A DNA stretch of 64,000 nt from Owenia fusiformis (taxonomy: Eukaryota; Annelida; Polychaeta; Sabellida; Oweniidae): positions 28,866,740 to 28,930,739 of the forward strand of contig CAIIXF020000009.1 in assembly GCA_903813345.2 (NCBI GenBank), in the 5' to 3' direction. The notes below the pieces were generated by a model, which saw only the letters and a program-made list of their open reading frames with translations, searched no databases and was not told where the DNA came from. Of this stretch, positions 52,801 to 63,669 are shown piece after piece. The stretch's first letter is position 1, and every line of letters starts with the position of its first letter. Both the position numbers and the translations under genes were made by a program.

Positions 52801-53924
52801 AATTCCTTCGCTAAGTTAGCAAGTTACCTTGAGCCGTCCCCTTCATCAGCATGCGCAGATGTAATGCGCAGTAGGTTTATCAATGGTGCTCACAGTGACC
52901 GATCTATCGTAAGTTTTCACCAAGTATTTTCAATTAACTCCCTCAAGTTCAGATCTTCGATTCACTAGATCTGAAGCTGATCCTATGAAGATAGATAATG
53001 GGCACATGAAAATCCAGTCGATCGCACATTAAGGGGGTAATGATGATAAATTAGGTATGAAAACAAATCTACTTTCGGTTTCATTTGATCAGCTATAATT
53101 ACAAGATTCTACCGTATTCAATTTAAAAATGATGCCCAGTATTGTGGTCGGACTTATATTGCCGTTTTAGACTTTGGAATGATGGCAAAAATGTTGAATT
53201 TCAACATGAAACGCTTTGACCCCAATTTGTGTAACTCCACACAGGGAGAAACTCCTCTCCGACTCCATTCACACCCATGACTCGCTGGACCAGATAATCA
53301 GATGATTAATAGTGTCATTTTTCTTGCAATTGCCTAATTAATTAATTGTTAGTTGTTAATGTGCTATAAGAGTACAATAAAAGGTATGCACAAAATCAAA
53401 AAATAGATTTTGTATGTGGTTTCTACATTTTGTATGCATTTTTACTCAAGAAAAACACTTTTATAGCTTTGACTCAACTTTTTTTCTTGTGACTCACTTT
53501 TTTGAAACTACCTGAGTCATGATGACTCACAAAAATATATGCCTACCGCCACCGCTGTAATATGATCAACTAGGTGGTGACATACTGTCATGTTTATTTC
53601 CTGTTTGATTTTATAAAGAAAATATTTAATATCCGAGTGTCCAGAAATGTCATGAACTTTTCCAGAGGAAATAAAAATCGGGCAAAAAATGTTATTGAAT
53701 TCTGAAATGGTGAAATGGCAAGGAAGAGTCAAAGGATTTTGATTTGAAAAACTGCTAGGAACCATTTAGAAATTATAAACACCGTGAAATGTTATTAACT
53801 ACTGCAGACGTATATTATAGGTATGAATGGTCCACCAATGGGAAACTACAACAACATGGGCAACCAACAAGGCAACATGATGGGAAGACCGCCATCTTTA
53901 ATGTCCGGTCCAACACGGTACTGA
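46821..53924 (+). CDS. ZNF207: BuGZ/ZNF207 orthologue (8 exons, 394 aa)
   Basis: Zinc-finger, microtubule- and Bub3-binding protein that stabilises Bub3 at kinetochores and supports spindle assembly and splicing. Exons are 46821-46861, 49459-49585, 49791-49923, 50379-50624, 50858-51051, 51290-51535, 51754-51847 and 53821-53924; together they give 1185 nt in frame. The start [14 protein letters not shown] is the family's invariant N-terminus. Two C2H2 fingers follow (CWYC/CNREF and [20 protein letters not shown]), then [10 protein letters not shown], a long Gly-Pro-Met low-complexity region, [22 protein letters not shown] and the GLEBS Bub3-binding motif [16 protein letters not shown]. It ends SGPTRY and is shorter than human ZNF207 (about 480 residues). 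It shares a promoter with the mucin-like gene. Confidence 0.96.
47090..48013. mobile_element. Tc1/mariner-like non-autonomous element
   Basis: Ends CAGTGGGGGACA and TGTTCCCCACTG are inverted with one mismatch, and TA flanks both (47088-47089, 48014-48015). TA plus CAGT ends are typical of Tc1/mariner elements. It is 924 bp with no transposase frame, and a second inverted-repeat element (47668-47797) is nested inside it. Confidence 0.8.
47668..47797. mobile_element. Nested inverted-repeat element
   Basis: The left arm GGTTGACTCCCAGGATGCAA and the right arm TTGCATTCTGGGAGCCAATC are inverted copies of each other. The same arm sequence (GGATTGGCTCCCAG) forms the arms of the element at 54612-54977, so this is a family. 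Confidence 0.75.
48050..48528. mobile_element. Foldback element, about 480 bp
   Basis: The left arm (AGTCCATTTCACTG, ATAAGAAAT, GCAATAATATATGGAAAA) is repeated inverted at 48425-48528 (CAGTGAAATGGACT). A third, diverged copy of part of the arm lies near 46975-47050. Confidence 0.7.
49459..49585 (+). CDS. ZNF207: ZNF207 exon 2: zinc fingers
   Basis: Encodes [20 protein letters not shown] and [20 protein letters not shown], both C2H2 fingers, ending MQ. Acceptor TATAAAG, donor GTGAGT, phase 0. Confidence 0.95.
49791..49923 (+). CDS. ZNF207: ZNF207 exon 3
   Basis: Encodes [20 protein letters not shown] and [14 protein letters not shown], conserved after the fingers, ending in phase 1. Acceptor CCCCTAG, donor GTATAA. 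Confidence 0.93.
50085..50375. repeat. About 26-bp tandem repeat in a ZNF207 intron
   Basis: About ten diverged units built on TGTACTTGTAGCCATTACAT and TATATTGTG. The array ends just before the splice acceptor of the next exon (TTCTAG at 50378), so it may affect splicing. Confidence 0.9.
50379..50624 (+). CDS. ZNF207: ZNF207 exon 4: acidic patch and Gly-Pro-Met region
   Basis: Encodes [15 protein letters not shown], then [17 protein letters not shown]-type low-complexity sequence. Such regions drive phase separation of BuGZ. Ends in phase 1 at GTGAGT. The long open frame on the other strand is its mirror image. Confidence 0.93.
50858..51051 (+). CDS. ZNF207: ZNF207 exon 5
   Basis: Continues the [16 protein letters not shown] repeat, then [18 protein letters not shown], which matches the KPLFPSAGQ motif of the human protein. 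Acceptor TATTTAG, donor GTATGT, phase 0. Confidence 0.95.
51290..51535 (+). CDS. ZNF207: ZNF207 exon 6
   Basis: Encodes [20 protein letters not shown] and [14 protein letters not shown], ending [10 protein letters not shown], the first half of the GLEBS motif. Acceptor TTTGCAG, donor GTAAGG, phase 0. Confidence 0.95.
51754..51847 (+). CDS. ZNF207: ZNF207 exon 7: GLEBS glutamates
   Basis: Begins [16 protein letters not shown]. The paired Glu residues are the core of the Bub3-binding GLEBS motif, here split from DEDISL by the intron. Donor GTTTGT, phase 1. Confidence 0.94.
51848..53820. other. ZNF207 last intron
   Basis: Contains a three-copy tandem repeat (51880-52255). Otherwise it is unremarkable AT-rich DNA, with a GTCACCAC-family fragment near 53572. 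No exon is recognised. Confidence 0.75.
51880..52255. repeat. About 130-bp tandem repeat, near three copies
   Basis: Units share CTTTTTTCAACTTGCTTCAA, TTTTTTTCAAAATCATCT and CCTTCTCAAGGTCAAAA. It lies in the last ZNF207 intron. Confidence 0.8.
53821..53924 (+). CDS. ZNF207: ZNF207 exon 8 and stop
   Basis: Encodes [20 protein letters not shown] then [13 protein letters not shown] and TGA at 53922-53924. The C-terminal RY matches human ZNF207. Acceptor TATTATAG directly before GTATGAATGG. Confidence 0.92.
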
Positions 53925-54531
53925 TTTTCTTCACCAGATGGATTTTCTTCACCAGATGGTGCAACTTCCTGACAATTCACTTCGAGATGACCACTTTGGC
54001 ACGGCTGATTCAGAGGTGCACATTTTGGTGCTTAAATTCTTGAATTTTCCTGAAATTAACATATTCTATAATAAAAAGTGAAAACCTGCAAGCTAGACCA
54101 TATGCTCAAGAACTGTACCACTCTATCATATTTGTTTCTCGTTTCTATGAGCATTGGACGCATGATCAACATTTTGAAGTAAGTCATTGTTTTAGGTGAT
54201 TTTAATGACACAATTTTTACCATATAAGGAGTTCCAAGATTAGAGAGGTATGACTACAATTTAAGTCTGAACTCTGAACACTGATATCCCATATATGGAA
54301 TATTTCAGGCTTTGTGCGTCTCAAAGGTATGGACTTTAACTGAGTAAAAGTGCATGATATTTGAAACTTATTTTTAGATTTTATTTTAAATCCTAACGTG
54401 AATAACTACGCCATCTATAAAGGTGAGGGTTAACTGCTCCAGTTATCATGAATTTATTTTGTAAATATCAATTAATTCTGAGAAATAAAACTGTAAATGT
54501 AGAATAAATTTATTTGTCACTACGTTTTGTA

Positions 54532-56706
54532 GTTGGGCTTCGTGCCCCCATCCTGAATGGTTGGTGACATTGTAGTTTATCTTGAATTTAACACTCAAGC
54601 GTTGGATAACTAAAAAGGAGGTCATTCTCGCAGCCAAGGAGGATTGGCTCCCAGAGTGCAACATCGATATTCTGTCCCATATATGGGCATGTCGTGCTAC
54701 AAAATTTGAATTCCAACAGCCGCCATTTTGTTCACTTCAACATTTGAATCGTAAATTTTGGTCTTATTTCCTAACGAAAAATTTCAAAACTCACAGGAAA
54801 TGATTGAGATATTGGTTCGAATCTTTTGAACTGTTTATTTTGAATTTATAATCGGTTATAATTTCAGAAAATAACGACATCTCGGCGTTTTCATTGTTGG
54901 AAAATATCGACTTCGATTCTGGGAGCCAATCCTCCTTGCTCGCAGCAAAAGAAATCAAATAAAGCAACCTCCTTTTTGGCATTCATGTTTAGAAATGAGA
55001 AAATAAGGCAAGTGTGTCACTGTGAGAATCGTTAAGGCTCACAGTTGGGCCTTCAGCCCCCAACCTAAGGGACCATCCAAAAAGACAGATGTTTTCTTAA
55101 TTACTAGTAAACATCAGTTGATCATCCTCTGAACAAACTCACATTTTGAAATTGCACAACATAATTCAATACTGGATTTGGCATCTTATACTTTATTTCT
55201 TCACATTTGAAAAATCTAGAGTTTATAACTTTTTGGATGGTCCTTATATTAAGAGGCTGTTACGTTATATGAAAATCTAGATTTTGTCCAGGATAAGAAA
55301 CAAGTATAGTTATAAACATTAAACTAACGATTAAAATGTGTTTCAGAAATTTTACAAAAAGCCTAAAGGTTGGTGACTTTAAAAAAGTTTAGCATACCTC
55401 TCAGCCAAAGCACAATGAATTAGAAAAAATTGTTTTGCTATTTTATTTGATTTACGTGACATCAAATCTAAATATAATTTAAATTGATCAGGTTGTGTTA
55501 CAGCCGGACATATACCGTTTACACATATTTTAATGCTCCAACATAATGATGGCAAGTGCTCGTCTTTACAAGGAAAGTGACCGTTAAAGCAAGGAAACTG
55601 CTTGTTATATCACATAATGCAGGCAAGTGCTCGTCACTTCAAGACATTAGTCTTGTAGTTGGGCAAATGCCCCCAACCATAAGTATACACAGCTTCTTTA
55701 TGAATTTAAAAAGTAATTTTGTAAGTTTGGAAATATTTGGAAAATGTTGAAAACGGATCTGATGGAGAAAGTTTAGTATAACATAATACCTTGCTTTCTT
55801 TGTTTGAATTCATAGTAGTAATCTGGTTATTTGCAAAATTAGTCATTCTTGATAGAATTATGCTAGGTATCTTGGGAAAACACTTCTTCAATTAAAGCTT
55901 TCAAGATTTATCATACTCTTATGCAAGATCAAGATCGTTCCAAGCTTTGTGTATACTTATTGAATGAATGGTTGGTGATGCTTTGATATACCCTTATAAG
56001 GATTGCTGATGATATACTTCACCATTGCCACTCTGCAGGCAAGTGACGTCACTGCAAGGTCACCTTGTAGTTGGGCTGTGGAAAGCATGTGTTCCATACC
56101 CAGGCCTGTAAAAGCTTGATTTTAAGCTATGAGTAAATCAAATTACCACATTCCACATGAAGAGCATCCTAATCAATTCATGTATAACCCCTATAATCCA
56201 CCATTTTTTGCATTAAAATTGATACAATGGAGAACAACCTACCCTGCTCACACCCTGATTCACTAAAACCCTCAAAAATTAAGTTTATACAGGCCTGGGG
56301 TTAAGCATTCATAGCCCCCAACCTCTTCCATTAGGTTGGTGATGATATCTACATATTCAGTAGTTAAAATATGTGTGACAGAACCAAGATAGGAGTGCCA
56401 TGACAACAGTTACTATGGTAACAACAAAACAGCTGGATCAGGAGGCAAGTGAATGTTGCTATTGATCTCATAGTAAAATTTGGAAGGAGCGGTTTACGAA
56501 TTAAAGCAAATTGAAATACAGCATGCAAATTACCATGCTCTACAAATGCGAACATAATCACATAATAATTACCATGCTCTACAAATGCGAAACATAATCA
56601 CACAATATGAGGAACTTATACATTAACAAGGAGACAAGGAGATTTGCAGTTAAGTGGGAGATTCACAACAGTCTGTCTGTTGTTGGGCACCTATCAAGCC
56701 CCCAAC
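54532..56706. repeat. Cluster of five GTTGGGC/GCCCCCAAC segments
   Basis: Copies at 54532-54551, 55044-55064, 55658-55677, 56070-56323 (halves separated) and 56682-56706. Each has (G)TTGGGC, a variable loop (TTCGT, CTTCA, AAAT, longer) and GCCCCCAAC or a near form, so a hairpin can form. Most are preceded by GGCAAGTG...GTCACT-type sequence and followed by GGTTGGTGA. The function is unknown. Confidence 0.7.
54612..54977. mobile_element. 366-bp inverted-repeat element
   Basis: Ends AAAAAGGAGG and CCTCCTTTTT. The inner arms GGAGGATTGGCTCCCAG and CTGGGAGCCAATCCTCC are perfect inverted repeats. It shares these arms with 47668-47797. Confidence 0.8.
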
Positions 56707-57121
56707 ATTATGTTGGTGAACATTTCAGATTGTGCAACTGATTATTGTAACTCATTATTGTAACACATTATTGTTACTCATCATTTATCATTTAATATAT
56801 AATGTTAAATATTCAAGGATATATAATTGACGAAAGCAATTTGTTATTATTTAATTGATTCAGAAGATGAAGAAATGAACAGTAAAAAGAACACATTCTT
56901 CTGCATAAAATAATTCCATATCAAACGATTTTGAAAGAAAAAAATTATGAAATACATTTGTACTATGTATTTCAATCAATGATATAAAACACTTGAATAA
57001 ATATTTGTATTTTTGGTTTTTGTTTCTATTTTACAAGGCGCTAGGATAGCTCTATTCTGGTAGTCTATATGCCTAAAGCTCATTCTCAGCGTTTTAGAGG
57101 TAAGTCCCTCACGGACTCAAG

Positions 57122-57220
57122 GTATGGCTATCACTGTTTCCATTATTCCATCCTTCAACTGGTTATCAATGTTTCCATTATTCCATCCTTCAACTGGTTA
57201 TTACCTTCCATTATTCCATC
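57122..57220. repeat. About 36-bp tandem repeat, 2.5 copies
   Basis: Units read GTTTCCATTATTCCATCCTT then CAACTGGTTATCAAT. It abuts the GTCACCAC copy at 57239. Confidence 0.85.
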
Positions 57221-57238
57221 CTTATTAGTATTATTATT

Positions 57239-57355
57239 ATGTCACCACCAGTAGTGGTGACATTTGTTGTAGTCTCCAATTTTTGTTGACAGTGGTCGGT
57301 GTCTGTAACAAATGGCAGTTGGTGACATTTTGCATGTTTATGCCTCGTCTTAATC
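57239..57355 (+). repeat. GTCACCAC dispersed repeat, copy 4
   Basis: Head ATGTCACCACCAGTAGTGGT, body CTGTAACAAATGGCAG, end TTTTGCATGTTTATGCC. It is inserted after a TTATTATTAT run, like other copies that follow T/A-rich sequence. Confidence 0.85.
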
Positions 57356-59304
57356 ATGAAATTCATATATAACATTTTTCAATGAATGAATTGAATGTTT
57401 TATTTATTGGTTAGTCTCATGACTATCCTTCATTTTGTTCAGTAAATCTACTTATCGCATCTATCACTCATTTAATACATCAATCCACGTAATTTGTTCA
57501 TTGTTATAATCACTAACATTTCCAATTCACTCATTGATTGATTGACTAATTTATTCATTGTTACTATCTAATACTCATTGTAAATTCACAAACATCGGAT
57601 TAATATTTTGTTTATTGTAAAATCCAACAGTAGATTTGATTTCTTGAGCATAAATGAAGTCCTTTGAAGAAGGATGATTTGATTTCATTGTTAAACTGAT
57701 TTATTGATAAATCAATCAACTAATTCATTTATTCATTATTTTGTTATTTATTTGTACAAGATATATTCATTTAGTCTTTCATCATGTCAAGTGTACTGAC
57801 TCGCATCTCGTGAAAATCATGGATAATGTGGATCTTCTGGTATATTTGTAATGTTTATCAACATTTACATTTCTTGTTAGCCCTATGTGGTGTTCACTAT
57901 CATGAATATACTTCAATCTATGAACTTTTCAGTCGATTTTGCATTAGCTGATTCATTATTATGAACTCTTGAATTGCATTTGTTTTAAATGTGACATGTT
58001 TGTAATGGGTGCTTTGTTTGCAATAGAAAATTGTTTTAATCTCTTGGATTTGCTTGTGATAGAATGAGAGCGAATCTCTAAATGGGACATGATTGGTTTG
58101 TATATTTTTCCCATTTGTAATGGAATATGACGTGTTCGCTATGGCATGTGGTTTGTAAGGGAATGAATTTTTTCAGTGAAATGTGATGCGCTTGTTATGG
58201 AATGTGCTATGTTTGAGCGTATTTTTGTAATGGCATGTGGCCATTTTTATGCTGCCTTTTTCAGGATTTCTTTTCAGTTTCCCAAAGTAAATTGCACTAC
58301 TTGGAATAAATTGACTGAAGCTGACAGTAAACGAACAATATGAACTGATGACTGCGTGTATGTGCAAACATTATGAATTGATTTGTAATAGACTTTAATA
58401 GAGACATTAGGATGTTAAAAATGGATTCTAGCCATTTTGCCTTCCTAAAGAAGAGTCGGCTGTCTGCTATTATTTATTTCATTAAAAACAAATTTTTAAA
58501 AGATATTTGTTACCCACACAATGATATGGACTTAAACAAACTTATCTTGAGCTGAGCATAATATTAATAATGTATGATTATTCCAAACTTAAACAATAGT
58601 TGATAAACCATAAACAAAGAGAAACCACAAGAATATACTTTTATGGCTTATGTATGTTTTGCATGTAATATCAATACTACAGAGATTTGAAGATAAAATA
58701 AAATGACACTTGTATTTTAAACATATTTTCCATTTGTTTTTTGGTAGTCATTGATTATATCTCGTTAGGCATAAACTTATTTAATGTTGTAACTTTTAAC
58801 ACTGTGAAGGATTACTTAGAAATCTGTCGAGAATTGGCGTTAAATTTTGATTGCTCTAATGAAAGAAGTTTTTGATGACGTTAAAATTAATTTTACGAGC
58901 TCAAAGCAAGTTTGGTTGAGCTTTAACTGTCCAAGAACTGTATTCCTTAACAGAGTGCATGATTTATAACGTTTTCCAAGTGATCATTTATGGTGTTCAT
59001 TGCTTGACGATATATTTATCTCTGATGGTCATACAATTTTTTCATATTAGCCTAAAATTAGTGATGGTCTCCTCTTTTCATGTGTCCAATTTTGCAACAA
59101 TTTGAAGACTATCGTTAGGATTGATGAGAAACATCTACAGTTAACACATAATAGACACTTATATGGTTTGAACAGATTTTTTGCAATATTCTAGGATACA
59201 ACCAATAGCAATGAATTTGGAGACTTGTGATAATAGTAGTTGAAGGAGCGATGAGATGTACTGAAGAAGTTGTATTAAAACGATTGGCTACTAATAATGA
59301 ATAC

Positions 59305-60110
59305 CTAACCCCCCTATCACACCAAACTAGTTCTTACCCGTTCTTGCCAGTCCTACGAAAACATAAAACGGGCTCAATCTGGCTATGGTCGGGAAATATG
59401 TCTAAAATAAATAGCTATTTCGTTCATAAACTGTCTTCAATACGTCCATCTCATTCGCAGTTCGTTCAGGTCGCACCAGGTCGGTGTGCAACGTCGTATA
59501 ACGCGTCCCTTAGTCTAGAAGGTCATCATGACCTGATTACAGAACGGTATGGTCGCCATCGAATCGATTCAAAATTCTAAAATCACCTTCCCGTCTGAGA
59601 ACGTTCATGGAGTTCTTAAATAGACCTTCGAAAGTTGCAGCTACGTTCATTCCGTTCGCACACAGTTTAAAACCAGTTTTGAAGAACGCAGTGGCAACTT
59701 GTTTGGTGTGATAACTATATTTTTGCTAACTCGCTCATAAGCAGTCTTAAATACGTTCTTAATCAGTTTAAACCCGTTTGCAATTAGTTCTACCTCGTTC
59801 TAAATACGTCCTCAGACAGTTCAACTCGTTGTTAAAAAGTCCCTAGTAGGATTGAACTACGGCGGTTCCGTTCGTAGTACGTCCAGCTCGTCGTTAGTAC
59901 GTTGTCACTCGTTCTTATTGCAGAACGTATCGACCACGAGAACATTTTGAGCATGTTCTAAGTTCTAGAGGACCTACCCGTTCGAGTACGTTCGATGAAG
60001 TTTGTAAATAGACCCCAAACGGTTCTAAGTACGTCCAGTCCGTTCGTACACAGTTGAAGCCCGTTTTCGAGAGCGCAGTGAGAACTAGTTTGGTGTGATA
60101 GTAGGGTTAG
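59305..60110. mobile_element. 806-bp CpG-rich TIR element
   Basis: The left end CTAACCCCCCTATCACACC and the right end GGTGTGATAGTAGGGTTAG are inverted, and the match extends through AAACTAGTTCT. The interior is much richer in CpG than the surroundings and repeats CGTTC/AGTACGTC motifs. The right end is also present internally at about 59640-59715 (GTTTGGTGTGATAAC). There is no transposase; the 117-codon frame at 59227 runs across its left end and is probably chance. Confidence 0.85.
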
Positions 60111-60282
60111 AGATGTTATATGAAAATATGTTCAGATCTTAGAGTATCTGTTTCCATGGCAACCGTCTAAGAAACTTAAAACGTTTTTACAGATTGCTAT
60201 CTTGAGAAGTAATAGTCCTTGCTTAGGTAAAGTTATTCAGGGATTACCTAAAATGTCAGGATTGTTGACTAGACTTCATTGA

Positions 60283-60677
60283 GCAACTCTACAAGAAGTT
60301 TCAGATGACAAGATCAATTATTTGGACTTTTATGATGGTTACAATATATGATCCATTCCATTCCATTGCAGGCACACTTCTGGATTCTACTTGCAAAATT
60401 ATTGACCACATTCGCCTGACATAACCCACAAGATTTTTATCTCTGGGGGTACTTGGATCATTTGTATGTTACAAACCCCCAAACCATAGAACACCTGAAG
60501 ATAGAGATCACAAGAAAGATCAGGGCCATTTCTGTGGGGGAATGTGTTAAGCTTGTCAATAGCTTTACCCATAGAATCCACAATCCAGGTGTGCATGACG
60601 TTTAGAGAAAATCTTATAACGCTCGTGAGAGTGTATCTAGTTGAGCTAGTAATCTGAAACTTCTTGTGGAGTTGCTC
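60283..60677. repeat. Inverted repeat pair
   Basis: GAGCAACTCTACAAGAAGTT (60283) recurs inverted at 60652-60677 (AACTTCTTGTGGAGTTGCTC), extending through TTTCAGAT. The loop is about 340 bp. An open frame of 93 codons on the minus strand starts in the right arm and resembles nothing I recognise. Confidence 0.6.
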
Positions 60678-60891
60678 CATGGAGTTTAGTTTTACTTACC
60701 AAAAAAGAAAGCCAGGTCGAAAAAGTTATTCAACATGATGTGAGTGGCACTTTTTTGTGTCACTCTATATATACGTGCTGATGACTTTTGTTCAGTAAGG
60801 AATTTTCTATACCCCTGGCAATTCAAAATGGCCACACCTTTTCCTTGTAAAAACAAATTTTGATAACTCAAACAATCGTCGGATAGGGTGC

Positions 60892-63669
60892 AAAGGAGGG
60901 CGAGTTGTTTGTAGAATGAATCGGGGGATTTTTTTCATGAATTTCGCTTATGTTTTTCATCCAAAAAACATCAATACACTTTAAAACATTTTGTTTACTT
61001 TAAGATTACACCATGTAATCCAAAAATATATTTCTCGTTTTCAAAGATAATCCATGGATTAACACCCAGGTATTTTTATTTTTCAAACTTCAGAGGGCTG
61101 GGAATCATTGATGCTCAACGCTTTTGAATATGATAAATGCTGTTTTAAATAGGTTTTACGTATGCCAATAATTTCTCAAATTATGTAAGCTGAATGCATT
61201 CCATAATCCCTAGAATATTCTCTTGGAGGAATCCAATGGTAATCCAATGGCATGAATGGTAGTTCCAAGCAGATTTTTAGATGGCAGGTAAGTAAATTCT
61301 TTAGTACTCGCCTTATTGAGTTGAGTTAGTTTATATTCAAAAATTATATATGATTCTGTAAAGATGTCAGTGTGGATGCTATATAGATTGCACACATATG
61401 GTAAGCTGTATAATCCTATATTATGTAACACAAGTACAGTTTTGGTTGACATGATTGTGACTGAGTGAGAGATTAAACTCTTTAAGGTAGTTCTGCATGT
61501 TGATAATTTTTACTAATTTTGGTGATGAATAAATTATCTGATAATTATTAATTGGGCAATATTTTTGACATTCTAAGTGGATATAAATAATTATGGTAAC
61601 ATACACATGGACCATGCATACACATACAATTACAAATGTGAAAATATTGTCCCTTTCATTGATTATCGGTATTTATAATCATGAAAATTATTGAAAAATA
61701 TCGAGACATGTCTACCTTAAAATCAGATTGGCTTACAAGTACCCTAAGCTATTTTCACATTTTTATTGCAAGAAAATATTTTTGCAAGGGTTACAAAGGT
61801 TGAAATATTGTGGTGGCTCTATTTGGCTGGAGTTTAATATTCAGACCTTGCTATAGGTATTATTACATTTATATGTACACTAGTATCTTGTTGACCTATA
61901 TTCAGCACTGTATTGATGAATGGGCCACTTATTAGGGCCAATATTCAATCATAAAGTGTACAGGGGTAGAGATGCCAAACCAAGAAGTCTTTTTGTGTCT
62001 GTCAAAATCCATTTGCATCCTACACATCCCAACATATTATCCAAATATGTTATTAATTAATGAAAGATAACAGTATAATCTTTGGATTTAGAAAGTTGTA
62101 TGGGATTTCATTAGTATAAAAGTTGCTTTTGAAGCATTTTTCTATAGCCATTTTGTAGGAAAAAAATGATGGAAAAAATGTATAATCTTTTAATTTGAAG
62201 TATGACCTGAATCGATTGCAAACTTTATATTTGTGATATACCATTTGTGTCATACTGTGAAATTATTTAATTTGCAATCGATTAGGGTCATAGTGTATTT
62301 TAGGTATTTTTGTGAAAATCAATAGAAACCAATGGCCTCTATTGGAATTGATGATATCCACATGTTAAGTCAATGGAGCCCATTCAATGGCAAGTCAATA
62401 CACCCTTGCTGAAATAAATGACCTCAACCTCAGCCCATGTGGGTCCAAACGCTCAAATATTTTCCACAGTATTATGTGACATTGTATTCTTTATGTTACA
62501 CCTAAAAATGATTCATTTTGTTCATGGGGATATCATAATGGAAAGTGCACTAGACCCTTATTGTAATTGTATGATATCGTATTTGTGATTTGAATATACA
62601 CTGTGATATTTGAGAAAAAGAATGTTTTGTTTTAGTTTTATTGCAATTTATAACCCTAATATCCTTCCCAGAATCCTTCCTTGTCTTCCAATTTTCTAAT
62701 AACCTCAGAAGTTCCTACTTTTTAAAAAAAATACAATTTTCCATGATCATTTTTATGTCACCACCACAAGTGGTGACATATTGTTATGGTCTCAAACTTT
62801 TTTGTGGACGGTGTTCAGTAGTTGGTGTTTATCATTTGGCAGTTGGTGTCTGTAACAAATGGCAGGTGTTGACATTTTGCATGTGAATGCCTTGTCTTAT
62901 AATGTAGCCAACTGCAATGGATGTAAAACGGATACAGTTAACTAATACATTTCTTGGCATCAATTCAAATCATATGCTAATTTTAAATGAAAATGCTTTT
63001 TTCATGTTTTACCACTCATAAATGCCATAATATCTCGATGTCACATTCAGGAAAATATGGCTATCAACAAGTTTTGAATTCTTACAATCCTGGAAGTTGT
63101 ACATGTAAGCGTACACATCTGTCAGTTCAGTTTATGTGTAAAAGTTAATCCCCTAAGCCTTAATACCTGATGCATGAAATAATATGAATGAGTTACATAA
63201 TATGTACTCGTGCTATTTAGGTAAATGTTGTGCTGTTTCACCAGATTTGACTGACATCTTTAAATAACAACAATTTGATTTGATGATCAGACAGCAACAA
63301 AACATATTAAGTGGCCAAGACAAAAGAATGTTATTATGATAGGCATTCTAGGGATTAAGGCTTGCATTCAGCTTACATAATTTGAGAAATTATTGGCATA
63401 CGTAAAACCTATTTAAAACAGCATTTATCGTATTCAAAAGCGTTGAGCATCATTGATTCCCAGCCCTCTGAAGATTGAAAAATAAAAATACCTGGGTGTT
63501 AATCCATGGATTATCTTTGAAAATGAGAAATATATTTTTGGATTACATGGTGTAATCTTAAAGTAAACAAAATGTTTTAAAGTGTATTGATGTTTTTTGG
63601 ATGAAAAACATAAGCGAAATTCATGAAAAAAATCCCCCGATTCATTCTACAAACAACTCGCCCTCCTTT
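60892..63669. mobile_element. 2.8-kb element with 325-bp terminal inverted repeats
   Basis: Arms 60892-61216 and 63345-63669 are reverse complements with about five to ten differences by eye. The outer ends read AAAGGAGGGCGAGTTG and CAACTCGCCCTCCTTT. The 2.1-kb interior has no transposase-length frame and contains a GTCACCAC copy. I could not see a clear target-site duplication. It is either a non-autonomous long-TIR transposon or an inverted duplication. Confidence 0.9.
62755..62899 (+). repeat. GTCACCAC dispersed repeat, copy 5
   Basis: The most complete copy: head ATGTCACCACCACAAGTGGT, then CTTTTTTGTGGACGGTGTTC, GTCTGTAACAAATGGCAGGT and ATGCCTTGTCTTA. It is nested inside the 60892-63669 element. 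Confidence 0.85.

Noticed and set aside
59227-59580. 117-codon frame on the plus strand
   Set aside because: It runs across the left end of the CpG-rich TIR element and matches no domain.
60399-60680. 93-codon minus-strand frame, possible transposon-protein remnant
   Set aside because: No catalytic motif is recognisable, and its start lies in one arm of an inverted repeat. It is left as part of that repeat.
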